From positions 1-22,157 of IMG/VR virus record IMGVR_UViG_3300030118_001962: a stretch of 22,157 nt of DNA. One strand, given 5' to 3'. The DNA comes from a virus. The notes under the pieces were generated by a model that ran no database searches, was not told where the DNA came from, and worked only from the letters and a program-made list of their open reading frames with translations. Every line of letters begins with the position of its first letter. Positions within the stretch are counted from its first letter, which is position 1. Made by a program: the position numbers and the translations under genes. Positions 1 to 6,740 of the stretch are shown here, one piece after another.

Positions 1-2241
1 AACCTTTTGTTGTTCAAGACCAAGCTTCTGTCCTTCAATTTGAACAAGTTGTGCTTCAGGTGACATAGCCTGTTGTTGCATAGCAGCAGCTTGATTAGCT
101 TGCATAACCTGTTGAGCAGCAGTAGCCATGACCGCTTCAATAACTTTAGGATCATTAGGATCAATGCCCTGCTGTTCTGCTTCAGCACCATATGAGGAAA
201 CCATATTTTCTGTAATACCAGTAATTTGTTCTTGATATTTTAACATCATATGTTCCTGCATGTTAGCCTCTAAAATTGGTGCAATACGTTGCATTAACGG
301 ATTAGCACCATTAGCAGGGTCTTGTAAGTACATAGTTTTAACTTGGATATGAGCATCGTGATTTTGACCAGGAAATGCTTTAATAGCCATACCTTTAACT
401 GCCGCACTAATATCACTGAGAGGATCAAGCGGTACAGGCTTTGGCTTGCTTGGCATGATCTTATCTAAGTTAGGAATATTTGCCGCATTAAGAATTGTTC
501 TGTTTAACTCTTCAATATCAAACATACCAGGAGGTGATGATTGAGACAGTTGAAGTGCAAGTTGTGCCATCATCATACGGTGCGCTGAAGATGGTATGTT
601 AGGATCAGACACAGGAATAATATCAATCCTGCCATCAAAGTCACTGCGAAATACTTTTAATGTACCGTTAGGAACATCACATATTGACTCCATAGGAAGA
701 TACTCAAAGTTAATTCTTCCTAAAAGTTTAAACTCTTCTTTCTGAGATTTATGTAAGCGTTTATGAATAGCACTGAAAAATTTACTACTGGCTTCTAACA
801 ATGCCATTGTAGTTCCTACAGGACCATAGTTAACACCATCAGCTACAACTTGTTCTGTAGTATCTGCAAACTTTTGCGCCGTACCAGTTACAAAGTTAAG
901 CATCTGTAAAAGTGTTTGTGAAGGTTCTTTGTATGGCAGGTTAATAATCATCTTAGAGATATCATTACCTGTAGCTTCCACCTCTTTAAACTCACCAGGA
1001 GATATAGGATCATTATCTCCTACAATACGCATACCTTTTGCCTTGAAACCTCCAGGTAAATTAGCAAACTGACCAGCATCCACCAAGCTACGCATAGCTG
1101 CAGTTGCTGTCATAGTAAGATTACCCAAGAAATGTATCAGTCCCAGACCATAAAAACCAAATCCAGGTACAAAACGATAGTGTGTGAAGAAGATTTTCTT
1201 CTCTTTTCGCGGGTCATCCCTGTCATAATTCCTACGAATAGATAGAATCTTTCTGCTTTTTTGCTCTATTGTAACAATATATGGTAGAGCTATGTCCTCT
1301 TCATCCTCAAATCCCTCTAAATCCAAATAACAATGCTGTTCCAGTAGCACATATTGTGGATCATTGTCCCCAGATGGGGATAAACCCATGATATTGTCCA
1401 TTTTTTGGGACATTGCAGTAGTTTGTGGGGTAGATGCTTCAGGTAATTCTATGTCTGAGTACATTCCTGCAGCAATATCTCTTCGCATTTCTACTGGAGA
1501 GCGGTAAATTACGTGTGTATATCTGTCTGCACGGCGTAAATCTGTAGCATAGTACGATACATAGAACTGATCTATAGGTACAAACTCAGATACAGGACGA
1601 TTTAGACCTGAATCAAAGTAAATTTTCTTAAATGCAGAACCTATCAGGGGTAAATGGAAGAGCATTCTTTCAAACTCATCAAAATATTCTGTCATCTGGT
1701 CCGTGACCTGATAATTCATAAACTCTTCTACACGTTGTGCCTGATTTTCTTTCTCTTCAGAGACATTTCCTATGATTTGAGACTTAACAGGTCCACCAGC
1801 AGGGAATAATTCTTGTGTAGCTTTAGATTGAAACTTAACTGCTGACTCAATAAGCACAGGATGGACTGCAGTACATGCACCCTCAAACGGTTCTGAAGCT
1901 TCTTCCAGCTTTAATCCTAAAAGATCGAAGCCACGCTCGAACATACTTTCCCATTCGCCGCGACTGTCTTTATCTGCCGTGTAATTATCGTAGACTTCTT
2001 CAGCAATATCCTGTAGAATATCTTCATCTATGTCATCTGCCAGGTTTCTGTAAAACTCATCATCTGTTTCTTCTACCTGTTCATCAGATAATAACTCTTC
2101 TACTGGGTTTTTAAACTCAACTATCACACCGCCGTCAGAATCATCGTATTCGATAGTAGCTTCATCATTCTCTGATTCAATTTCTATCGGGGTAACTTTA
2201 ATTTGCGGAATAGGATCAAAGGGATTACGTTCAGTTGCCAT
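1..2241 (-). CDS. Phage portal protein (C-terminus cut by window edge)
   Basis: The minus-strand frame is open from the ATG at 2241 to the window edge, giving 747 residues with no stop, so the C-terminus is missing. The protein begins MATERNPFDPIPQIKV and has a very acidic N-terminal 100 residues. A long body follows with a portal-like order: FEGACTAVHP, then the tract ATQELFPAGGPVK, then YFDEFERMLFHLPLIGSAFKK, VPGFGFYGLG and LIHFLGNLTMTATAAMRSL. The C-terminal part is Gln/Met/Ala-rich and probably helical, as in the barrel of large P22-type portals. The portal forms the dodecameric ring at the capsid vertex through which DNA enters. The start directly abuts the upstream stop (0 nt gap), with AAGGA about 8 nt before the ATG. 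Position beside the terminase supports the call. The family name rests on my recognition of the sequence, not on a search. Confidence 0.85.
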   Translation of the reverse strand, partial: MATERNPFDPIPQIKVTPIEIESENDEATIEYDDSDGGVIVEFKNPVEELLSDEQVEETDDEFYRNLADDIDEDILQDIAEEVYDNYTADKDSRGEWESMFERGFDLLGLKLEEASEPFEGACTAVHPVLIESAVKFQSKATQELFPAGGPVKSQIIGNVSEEKENQAQRVEEFMNYQVTDQMTEYFDEFERMLFHLPLIGSAFKKIYFDSGLNRPVSEFVPIDQFYVSYYATDLRRADRYTHVIYRSPVEMRRDIAAGMYSDIELPEASTPQTTAMSQKMDNIMGLSPSGDNDPQYVLLEQHCYLDLEGFEDEEDIALPYIVTIEQKSRKILSIRRNYDRDDPRKEKKIFFTHYRFVPGFGFYGLGLIHFLGNLTMTATAAMRSLVDAGQFANLPGGFKAKGMRIVGDNDPISPGEFKEVEATGNDISKMIINLPYKEPSQTLLQMLNFVTGTAQKFADTTEQVVADGVNYGPVGTTMALLEASSKFFSAIHKRLHKSQKEEFKLLGRINFEYLPMESICDVPNGTLKVFRSDFDGRIDIIPVSDPNIPSSAHRMMMAQLALQLSQSSPPGMFDIEELNRTILNAANIPNLDKIMPSKPKPVPLDPLSDISAAVKGMAIKAFPGQNHDAHIQVKTMYLQDPANGANPLMQRIAPILEANMQEHMMLKYQEQITGITENMVSSYGAEAEQQGIDPNDPKVIEAVMATAAQQVMQANQAAAMQQQAMSPEAQLVQIEGQKLGLEQQKV

Positions 2242-3159
2242 TTATCTTATCCTTTGTGTGTTGTAGTTATTATTTCTCATAACCATGCCGCCTGATTTTT
2301 TCTTAGTAATTTTTACTGCCGCTTTTCCTATACCAGAAACTGTTTCAATATTAAAATTTTCTTGTCCTAAAGTTTCTTCAATATATTTTTTTAATTCTGG
2401 TTGACTAAATCCTTTTTGATAACCACCATCTGGTAATATTATAGATGCATCTTCTTTTCCTGGTGTTCCTGTTTTAGCACCTAAAACATCTGATATACCT
2501 CTTGTAGATATAATAGCAGTGCCTTTAGGTTTTAAAACTCTACCAATATTTAAAACTATTTCATCTCTTACATTTTTTGGCACAACATTTAATACATTTA
2601 AATTAGCTACTTTAGAATAAGAATTGCTTGGAATTTGATCTATTTCTGTATATTTAGGTTTAAATCCTTCTCTAGGAAAAGGTTCAAAAGCATCTGCTTT
2701 TAGTTCTTTTGACCCTAAACCTAGGCCAGCACCAAAATCTAATGTTTTACCTTTAATATTTTTAAAATATTTTTCATTTACGTTTTTATAAGTAGCTAAA
2801 GTATTTGGTCTTTGTGTTTCTTTAGTAGCTTCTGGAATAATATCTTCTTCTGTTTTTGCTATAGGCTTTGTTGATTTTGTTTTTGCTATTTTACTTACAG
2901 GCTTTACTGCTTTACCTGCAGGACTTTCTAATGCTCCAGCCATAGCTACAGCAGTTAAAGCAGAGGGGCTAGGTTGTTCTACAAATTGTTCGCCAGCCTC
3001 ATATATTGCTGGCACATCAGGTGTAAGAAGTTGAGCAAGTCCTCTAACTGGTTCATAGGCAGGACCAAGTATACCTTTAGCTACTTCTTCTCCTTTAGCT
3101 AATCCAGATTGAATTAAGGCTGCAATATTTTCTAATGCACTATCGCCATCAGTTGCCAT
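2242..3159 (-). CDS. Protein with C-terminal class I SAM-dependent methyltransferase domain
   Basis: This is a 305-residue protein in two parts. Residues about 1-110 are Ala/Gly/Pro/Lys-rich, with stretches such as AKGILGPAYEPVRGLAQLL, and look like the linker-type N-termini of phage virion or polyvalent proteins. Residues about 120-290 look like a Rossmann methyltransferase. Motif I is LDFGAGLGLG (D141, G143, G145, G147), an acidic end of strand 2 lies at DAFEP (E159), and NVLNVVPKNVRDEI leads into GRVLKPKGTAIISTRG. This arrangement is familiar from methyltransferase domains embedded in phage structural-region proteins. The substrate cannot be told. The gene lies between terL and portal and abuts the portal start exactly, so it is probably translated with the packaging genes. 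The N-terminal Lys/Thr/Pro linker (about 85-118) suggests a modular fusion. Confidence 0.72.
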   Translation of the reverse strand: MATDGDSALENIAALIQSGLAKGEEVAKGILGPAYEPVRGLAQLLTPDVPAIYEAGEQFVEQPSPSALTAVAMAGALESPAGKAVKPVSKIAKTKSTKPIAKTEEDIIPEATKETQRPNTLATYKNVNEKYFKNIKGKTLDFGAGLGLGSKELKADAFEPFPREGFKPKYTEIDQIPSNSYSKVANLNVLNVVPKNVRDEIVLNIGRVLKPKGTAIISTRGISDVLGAKTGTPGKEDASIILPDGGYQKGFSQPELKKYIEETLGQENFNIETVSGIGKAAVKITKKKSGGMVMRNNNYNTQRIR

Positions 3160-3203
3160 ATTGTATATTACCTTTGCTAAATAAATAATTTCTAATTATA
3201 ATC

Positions 3204-4802
3204 TTAAACTCGCCAGTACGCAACTCGCTTCTGATTTCTATAACCCTGATCGTCTTCCCAATCAGGATCGTCTGGATGTTCCAAACGCCAGCTATCTTTT
3301 ACATAGTGAATAGCCATTGTCATGGCATCAACCTGATCATCGTGTTTACCATACGGAAACATTATCATTTCTTCATACAGTTCTGTTGACCAGCCTTTTC
3401 CATCTGGCAACCAAACTCTTCCTGACTCCAGCATAGGAGATGCAGATATAACTCTGCTAACCTTATCTCTGTCAGGTGTATATTCTAAAACAGGTAACCC
3501 GCTTCTACGCATATCCTGAATCAAAGACTGACCACTAGCCTTCTTCTCCACAAGACAAAAATCAGGTCTGTGTTTTTTATACTCCTCCTGTGCTATACGT
3601 CTTAGATCAGGATACTCATATCTGCCCCGCTTACTTCCCAACAATATAATATTGGATGCCACATTCTCCTCACCTGTCTGAGGATCATCATCATGGAAAT
3701 AAAATACACCCCACGTCTGTATTACCGAGTAGTCTGCTGTTGTCTTTGTAGAGAAAGCTGTATCGTAAGTCTGTAGAATAAAATCACAACCAGGAGGATC
3801 ACCATATTCCCACCAGTTGATCCAATCTTTTTTAATTAAGCTGCCTTCATCAGGAGTGGGATTTTGCATGTACAGGCTTTCCCAATACTTCGATCCATTG
3901 GTGGACCGTATTTCCATCTCATCTTGTCTTAATACTTCATCACTTTTCCACTCAGGAAAGTAACTTGTTCCTATAGGCAAGCCTAATAATTTACTAGAAT
4001 CCTCATCTACCCATGCAGGTATACTAACTACGTCCCAGCGCATCTCTGTATCTATATCAAACTTCTCTTGCTGCTTTAGCAGCCATCCGCAAAGATCGTC
4101 ATAATGATAACGGGTATTAATAATAATTATCGCGCCGTTAGGCATGATACGTGTGCGTAGTCCTGATGGCCACCATTCCTTGATATACCTTCTTCCTGCT
4201 TCAGAAAAACTATCTTCTTCAGACATGGCATCGTCAAGGATAGCTACGTGTGCGCCACGACCTGCAATCTGACTACGAACACCTGCAGCGTAGTAACTAC
4301 CGTTTAAGTTTGTCTTCCACTTACCTGCCGCACGTACATCCTGTCTCAGGTTTACCCCAGGAAACATATCTGTAAATTCTTCTGTTCCTACGATATCTCT
4401 GACTGATCTGCCGAAGTCACTGGATAGCTGATCTGAGTGACTGACTGTAAGTATTTCGTGATTAGGATTTTTACCTATGTACCATGCAGGAAATAACTTG
4501 GAGCATATTACAGATTTACTGCTACGTGGAGGAAGAAAGACCATGAGGCGCTTGATCTTACCCTCCACCACCTTTTGCAATTTGTCTGCTATGACTTCGA
4601 TATGCTTACCCATCTCCCAATCAGATATCAGGGTAGGTGCCACTAATCTTACAAATGTCAAAAAATCTTTTTTACATTTCTGTGCAGCCAGTTCTTTCAA
4701 ACCGTTTCTTATCTGAAGAAGAGTGGCGTACTTAAACTCCTGTTCCTGAATGGCCTGTTGCTGGCTGGCTGTCAGCTTCTCTTCTTCTGGGTTGTCTTCC
4801 AT
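3204..4802 (-). CDS. terL: Terminase large subunit (packaging ATPase/nuclease)
   Basis: This 532-residue protein is the motor that pumps DNA into the procapsid and cuts the concatemer. The N-terminal ATPase has a variant Walker A, LPPRSSKS (residues 90-97, K96), and a Walker B with catalytic acidic pair at VAILDDA (186-192). The coupling motif candidate is IIINTRYHYDD (about 226-236). The C-terminal RNase H-like nuclease shows QTYDTAF (D347), FCLVEKKASG (E419) and KHDDQVDA (D488, D489, D492). These are the three acidic positions expected for a gp17-type nuclease, and the length is normal for the family. The start at 4802 follows a purine-rich stretch but only a weak Shine-Dalgarno. The gene sits 12 nt after the zinc-ribbon gene and upstream of the methyltransferase and portal genes, a standard packaging order. 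Confidence 0.95.
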   Translation of the reverse strand: MEDNPEEEKLTASQQQAIQEQEFKYATLLQIRNGLKELAAQKCKKDFLTFVRLVAPTLISDWEMGKHIEVIADKLQKVVEGKIKRLMVFLPPRSSKSVICSKLFPAWYIGKNPNHEILTVSHSDQLSSDFGRSVRDIVGTEEFTDMFPGVNLRQDVRAAGKWKTNLNGSYYAAGVRSQIAGRGAHVAILDDAMSEEDSFSEAGRRYIKEWWPSGLRTRIMPNGAIIIINTRYHYDDLCGWLLKQQEKFDIDTEMRWDVVSIPAWVDEDSSKLLGLPIGTSYFPEWKSDEVLRQDEMEIRSTNGSKYWESLYMQNPTPDEGSLIKKDWINWWEYGDPPGCDFILQTYDTAFSTKTTADYSVIQTWGVFYFHDDDPQTGEENVASNIILLGSKRGRYEYPDLRRIAQEEYKKHRPDFCLVEKKASGQSLIQDMRRSGLPVLEYTPDRDKVSRVISASPMLESGRVWLPDGKGWSTELYEEMIMFPYGKHDDQVDAMTMAIHYVKDSWRLEHPDDPDWEDDQGYRNQKRVAYWRV

Positions 4803-4814
4803 GCAATTTTCTTT

Positions 4815-4958
4815 CTATTCTTTTTGATGAGGAAGATAGACTTCAACGTATGAATCGCAGTTCGGGCAAGAAAGGTTAGTTACCATACTATGCTCAGTAT
4901 CTTCTAAATCTTGGTCGCCGCCCCAAATAAGTTTTGTTTCACAATGCCAACAATTCAT
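4815..4958 (-). CDS. Zinc-ribbon micro-protein (47 aa)
   Basis: This short gene begins at an ATG that overlaps the stop of its upstream neighbour in an ATGA junction, which indicates translational coupling. The product starts MNCWHCETKLIW and later carries LSCPNCDSYVEVYLP, so two CxxC knuckles (C3/C6 and C31/C34) are separated by 24 residues, the layout of a minimal zinc ribbon. Peptides of this kind are common beside phage terminases and are usually unannotated. Small size and two knuckles suggest a nucleic-acid or protein-binding adaptor, possibly of the packaging machine, but this is inference from position. The terminase start follows 12 nt later. Confidence 0.7.
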   Translation of the reverse strand: MNCWHCETKLIWGGDQDLEDTEHSMVTNLSCPNCDSYVEVYLPHQKE

Positions 4959-5197
4959 TCTGGATTCTCTGCACAAATAATTTGTTTTACTGGTTTACCA
5001 TCAAACTGAGAGGATGCAAATTTTTTAATTGCTTCGACATTTTCCTGCATGTAAGTGTAACAGCTTTTTTCCGTGATAAAATCTAGAGGTTTTGCATTAT
5101 AATGTGTGATAACTATTGCATCCCTTTCACTGGTTAGCGGATATACATGTGGGTCTGTACCAAAACCCATAACCATTATAGCTACTATCTGCCACAT
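4955..5197 (-). CDS. Hypothetical protein with hydrophobic N-terminus (80 aa)
   Basis: The product is 80 residues and begins MWQIVAIMVMGFG, a short hydrophobic stretch that could be a weak signal or anchor. A soluble part follows with YPLTSERDAIVITHY, the segment SCYTYMQENVEAIKKFA, and a C-terminal CAENPE. Two cysteines (one in SCYTY, one in ICAENPE) could form a disulphide if the protein is exported, which would fit a signal-like N-terminus. I do not recognise a named family. Its start lies 1 nt after the stop of the Cys-rich gene, and its stop overlaps the zinc-ribbon start by 4 nt, so the three small genes form one coupled unit upstream of terL. Confidence 0.7.
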   Translation of the reverse strand: MWQIVAIMVMGFGTDPHVYPLTSERDAIVITHYNAKPLDFITEKSCYTYMQENVEAIKKFASSQFDGKPVKQIICAENPE

Positions 5198-5198
5198 T

Positions 5199-5330
5199 CT
5201 ATTTTTCCTTTTGCTCTGTTAATCTTTCTTCTCTACAACATTTACAATTGCATGTGTTGTCTTCTTTAGATACACTATCCTTACCGCAAGTGCAATACTC
5301 TTTGTTAGTACAATACTGAACCTCTTCCAT
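5199..5330 (-). CDS. Cysteine-rich micro-protein (43 aa)
   Basis: I choose the ATG at 5330 rather than the in-frame one at 5396 because GAGGTG lies about 9 nt upstream of it, and because the longer N-terminus would run into the leftward promoter. The product is 43 residues with seven cysteines at positions 7, 13, 15, 27, 29, 31 and 32. They form C-x-C and C-x-C-x-CC groups, followed by a charged tail ending EQKEK. This density is metallothionein-like and suggests metal binding, though no family is recognised. It is the first gene of the leftward operon. Confidence 0.6.
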   Translation of the reverse strand: MEEVQYCTNKEYCTCGKDSVSKEDNTCNCKCCREERLTEQKEK

Positions 5331-5364
5331 AAAAGACACCTCTACATTATGGTGATAAAGTATA

Positions 5365-5393
5365 ATTCTAACACCCTGCTTTAATAAAGACAA
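5365..5393 (-). promoter_or_regulatory. Sigma70-like promoter for the leftward packaging operon
   Basis: On the minus strand TTGTCT (5393-5388) is followed after exactly 17 nt by TAGAAT (5370-5365). An alternative TATACT lies slightly downstream. Transcription would start roughly 35 nt before the chosen start of the Cys-rich gene, giving a short leader. Box match and spacing are good for a host-type promoter. Confidence 0.6.
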
Positions 5394-5419
5394 CAAGCAC
5401 TGTATTTAAGGGTAGCAAA

Positions 5420-5435
5420 GTTGCATAAATGCAAC
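5420..5435. promoter_or_regulatory. 16-bp palindrome between divergent promoters (operator candidate)
   Basis: The sequence GTTGCATAAATGCAAC is a perfect inverted repeat with 7-bp arms and a 2-bp centre. It lies about 27 bp from the leftward -35 box and about 36 bp from the rightward -35 box. It could fold as a 6-bp hairpin, but at this place a dimeric repressor or activator site is the more natural reading. No regulator gene is identifiable. Confidence 0.45.
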
Positions 5436-5470
5436 ACTAAAATAATTTTTTATTTTTTTACTTTTTAGTA

Positions 5471-5499
5471 TTGATTCTATTATTTTTGTCTGTTATAAT
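5471..5499 (+). promoter_or_regulatory. Sigma70-like promoter for rightward genes
   Basis: TTGATT (5471-5476), a 17-nt spacer and a perfect TATAAT (5494-5499) make this the best consensus promoter in the window. It points at the 58-aa gene starting at 5618, leaving a leader of about 110 nt. Confidence 0.7.
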
Positions 5500-5617
5500 T
5501 ATATATATAGAGACACTAATGAACAGCATTTAGAACTGCTATTAGAAAAGATAAAAAAGAAAAATAAAAAATAAAGTTAGAATAACCACCACGTAGAGTA
5601 TAAGGAGATATATATAG

Positions 5618-5794
5618 ATGCTGGAAAGAACCAATAACTTTTTTGAATTGTTTTTTTCTAATAGAGGTACTACAATATCCAAGATAGTTAATAGATTAAC
5701 ATGTTTTAAAGAAGATATATCATCTATGGATGGTGCGACACTAAACAATTATCGCCGCTCAAAGAATGTTTTATATGATGATGTGTGTATGTAA
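5618..5794 (+). CDS. Hypothetical small protein (58 aa)
   Basis: The gene starts at an ATG with a strong AAGGAGA (5602-5608) 9 nt upstream and a consensus promoter about 120 nt upstream, which is why I prefer it over the open frame on the opposite strand here. The 58-residue product begins MLERTNNFFELFFSN and continues with KIVNRLTCFKEDISSMD and LNNYRRSKNVLYDD. The order of predicted helices and the LNNYRRS segment could suit a small DNA-binding protein, but I recognise no family. It is the first rightward gene after the divergent region, so a regulatory role is possible. That is inference from position only. The next gene begins 2 nt after its stop. Confidence 0.6.
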   Translation: MLERTNNFFELFFSNRGTTISKIVNRLTCFKEDISSMDGATLNNYRRSKNVLYDDVCM

Positions 5795-5796
5795 TT

Positions 5797-5922
5797 ATGC
5801 CTGGTAAAAAATTAACTCCAAAACAAAAGAAACTGGCAGTTGTTGCCCCACCAAGAAATAAGATAACGGCTGCTGATTTAAAAAAGCTTCGTCGTGGGGG
5901 TAAGAAAAAGAAGAAAGTTTAG
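5797..5922 (+). CDS. Basic micro-protein (41 aa)
   Basis: The product begins MPGKKLTPKQKKLAVV, has APPRNKITAADLKKLRRGG and ends with five lysines and a valine. It is strongly basic and lacks cysteine or membrane segments. Short proteins of this style (MPGKKLTPKQKK..., then a P-R-x-K-I-T motif and a basic tail) are familiar to me from marine podovirus genomes, where they remain without known function. The charge suggests binding to DNA or RNA, or a structural minor component. It follows the 58-aa gene by 2 nt and is followed by a terminator, so the pair forms a bicistronic unit. Confidence 0.65.
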   Translation: MPGKKLTPKQKKLAVVAPPRNKITAADLKKLRRGGKKKKKV

Positions 5923-5978
5923 TAAGCCGCATTTTAAAAAATAATTTTACTATGCACAAATTGCTAAAAATAAACTAA

Positions 5979-6014
5979 GGGGGTGTTTCCTAGATTGGAT
6001 GCACCTCTTTTTTT
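5979..6014 (+). terminator. Rho-independent terminator
   Basis: GGGGTG (5980-5985) pairs with CACCTC (6002-6007), with one G-T pair, across a 16-nt loop, followed by seven T (6008-6014). It closes the two-gene rightward unit. The stem is modest but the T-tract is clean. Confidence 0.6.
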
Positions 6015-6053
6015 GTGTAAATTTTAGTATTGTTAGCAAGCCTTGTATTTTTG

Positions 6054-6087
6054 GTCCGTATATGTCAGGGGCATATATATATACGAC
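6054..6087. repeat. Bulged AT-rich inverted repeat
   Basis: GTATAT (6058-6063) pairs with ATATAC (6079-6084), and GTC (6054-6056) can pair with GAC (6085-6087) around a bulged C. The 15-nt loop contains a TCAGGGGCA run. No T-tract follows, so it is not an ordinary terminator. Confidence 0.45.
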
Positions 6088-6186
6088 AGCGCGGCAAAAT
6101 TTTTTTGCACGGGTCTATATAAATTACGCTCAGAAAATTTCCACATTGCGGCCCGAAATGCTTTTTAGACATTAACATAAATTTTT

Positions 6187-6239
6187 CAGGCCTTTTTAAA
6201 CTAAAAAAGAATATAAATAATTTTATATATGAAGGCCTG
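6187..6239. repeat. Inverted repeat CAGGCCTT ... AAGGCCTG
   Basis: Perfect 8-bp arms at 6187-6194 and 6232-6239 flank a 37-bp AT-only-like segment. Each arm holds the self-complementary AGGCCT, so the unit reads as two palindromic sites. GC-rich palindromes around an easily melted AT core resemble protein-binding sites of origins or promoters; the role is unknown. Confidence 0.5.
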
Positions 6240-6254
6240 TCTCTTAATATATAA

Positions 6255-6289
6255 ATATCCCCCACCTAAAACCGCAGATATCCCCCACC
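6255..6289. repeat. 12-bp direct repeat ATATCCCCCACC
   Basis: Two identical copies (6255-6266 and 6278-6289) are 23 bp apart start to start, about two helical turns, with a C-rich bias that stands out from the AT-rich surroundings. On the minus strand each reads GGTGGGGGATAT. Confidence 0.55.
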
Positions 6290-6375
6290 CATCCCCTATT
6301 AATTTGTTTAAACATCACCATTAAAATTAATTAGAATGATTATTTTAAAAAAAATAAAAAAAGTTTGGAAGAATA

Positions 6376-6404
6376 TTTACACCCGATCGTCTACGTGGTA
6401 CAAC
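6376..6404 (+). promoter_or_regulatory. Candidate promoter for the 49-aa gene
   Basis: TTTACA (6376-6381), 17 nt, then TACAAC (6399-6404). The -10 match is only four of six, but position and spacing fit a promoter for the isolated gene at 6442 that ends at its own terminator. It runs into a 14-bp element, ACAACAACATTAAC (6400-6413), that recurs at 6771-6784. Confidence 0.4.
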
Positions 6405-6441
6405 AACATTAACACAAACCAACTTTAAGGAAATTAAGCCG

Positions 6442-6591
6442 ATGCTTAAATCAAATGAAATCAAACAAGCCGCTACTTTCATCAACTCAATTGCTGGTCT
6501 AGACAACACTGAATTAAAATCTCAATTTGAAAAGCTACCAGCTAACGTTCAAAACAAAATTAAAAACGCGCTGATTAAATCTTCTAAATAA
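6442..6591 (+). CDS. Hypothetical helical small protein (49 aa)
   Basis: The 49-residue product begins MLKSNEIKQAATFINSIAG and continues with NTELKSQFEKLPANVQNKIK, ending IKSSK. It is mostly charged and helix-forming, with no cysteine, and AAGGAAA lies about 10 nt before the start. It stands alone between a promoter candidate and a very strong terminator (6619-6646), which indicates a separate, probably highly expressed transcript. I recognise no family. An early host-takeover or DNA-binding role would fit the position but is not shown by the sequence. Confidence 0.65.
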   Translation: MLKSNEIKQAATFINSIAGLDNTELKSQFEKLPANVQNKIKNALIKSSK

Positions 6592-6618
6592 ATTTAAACA
6601 TTCACATAGTTCAAACTC

Positions 6619-6646
6619 AGAGCGGTTTTATACCGCTCTTTTTTTT
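6619..6646 (+). terminator. Strong Rho-independent terminator
   Basis: A perfect 8-bp stem AGAGCGGT (6619-6626)/ACCGCTCT (6632-6639) with a 5-nt loop is followed directly by an unbroken T-run to 6646. It ends the monocistronic 49-aa gene. Confidence 0.85.
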
Positions 6647-6656
6647 GTTTTAAAAT

Positions 6657-6720
6657 TTTATAATTGCAGCTCGAAAAATCATTTTTAAAATATTTATAAT
6701 TGCAGCTCGAAATATCATTT
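6657..6720. repeat. 28-bp tandem direct repeat in control region
   Basis: Two copies (6657-6684 and 6693-6720) begin with the identical 20-mer TTTATAATTGCAGCTCGAAA. They differ at one base after it and then share ATCATTT. Start-to-start distance is 36 bp. Each includes a TATAAT but no -35 box at normal distance. The core CAGCTCGAAA recurs at 9191-9201, ahead of the gene at 9221. The repeats lie between a terminator and the next promoter, suggesting regulator-binding sites. Confidence 0.65.
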
Positions 6721-6740
6721 ACAATGTAATTAATTTATAT

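Larger units (their letters stand above)
6015..6441. other. Non-coding, repeat-rich intergenic region
   Basis: No convincing gene is present. The region is very AT-rich. It holds a bulged hairpin (6054-6087), a short palindrome GCAAAA/TTTTGC (6094-6108), an inverted pair of CAGGCCTT (6187-6239), a 12-bp direct repeat (6255-6289), and a promoter (6376-6404) for the next gene. Clustered repeats in AT-rich DNA are compatible with a replication origin or control region, but nothing proves it. The minus-strand frame at 6065-6265 has low-complexity, phage-atypical content and no Shine-Dalgarno. Confidence 0.5.

Noticed and set aside
1875-2114. Plus-strand frame within the portal region
   Set aside because: It is antisense to a portal reading frame that is open for 747 codons.
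5542-5748. Minus-strand frame opposite the 58-aa gene
   Set aside because: The plus-strand gene has a strong Shine-Dalgarno and consensus promoter; the minus frame is a hydrophobic low-complexity shadow.
6065-6265. Minus-strand open frame of 66 codons in the repeat region
   Set aside because: Low-complexity content, no Shine-Dalgarno, spans the hairpin and inverted repeat, and lies opposite the surrounding rightward genes.
6657-6720. CRISPR array
   Set aside because: Only two copies with an 8-bp separation; no spacer structure and no cas genes.
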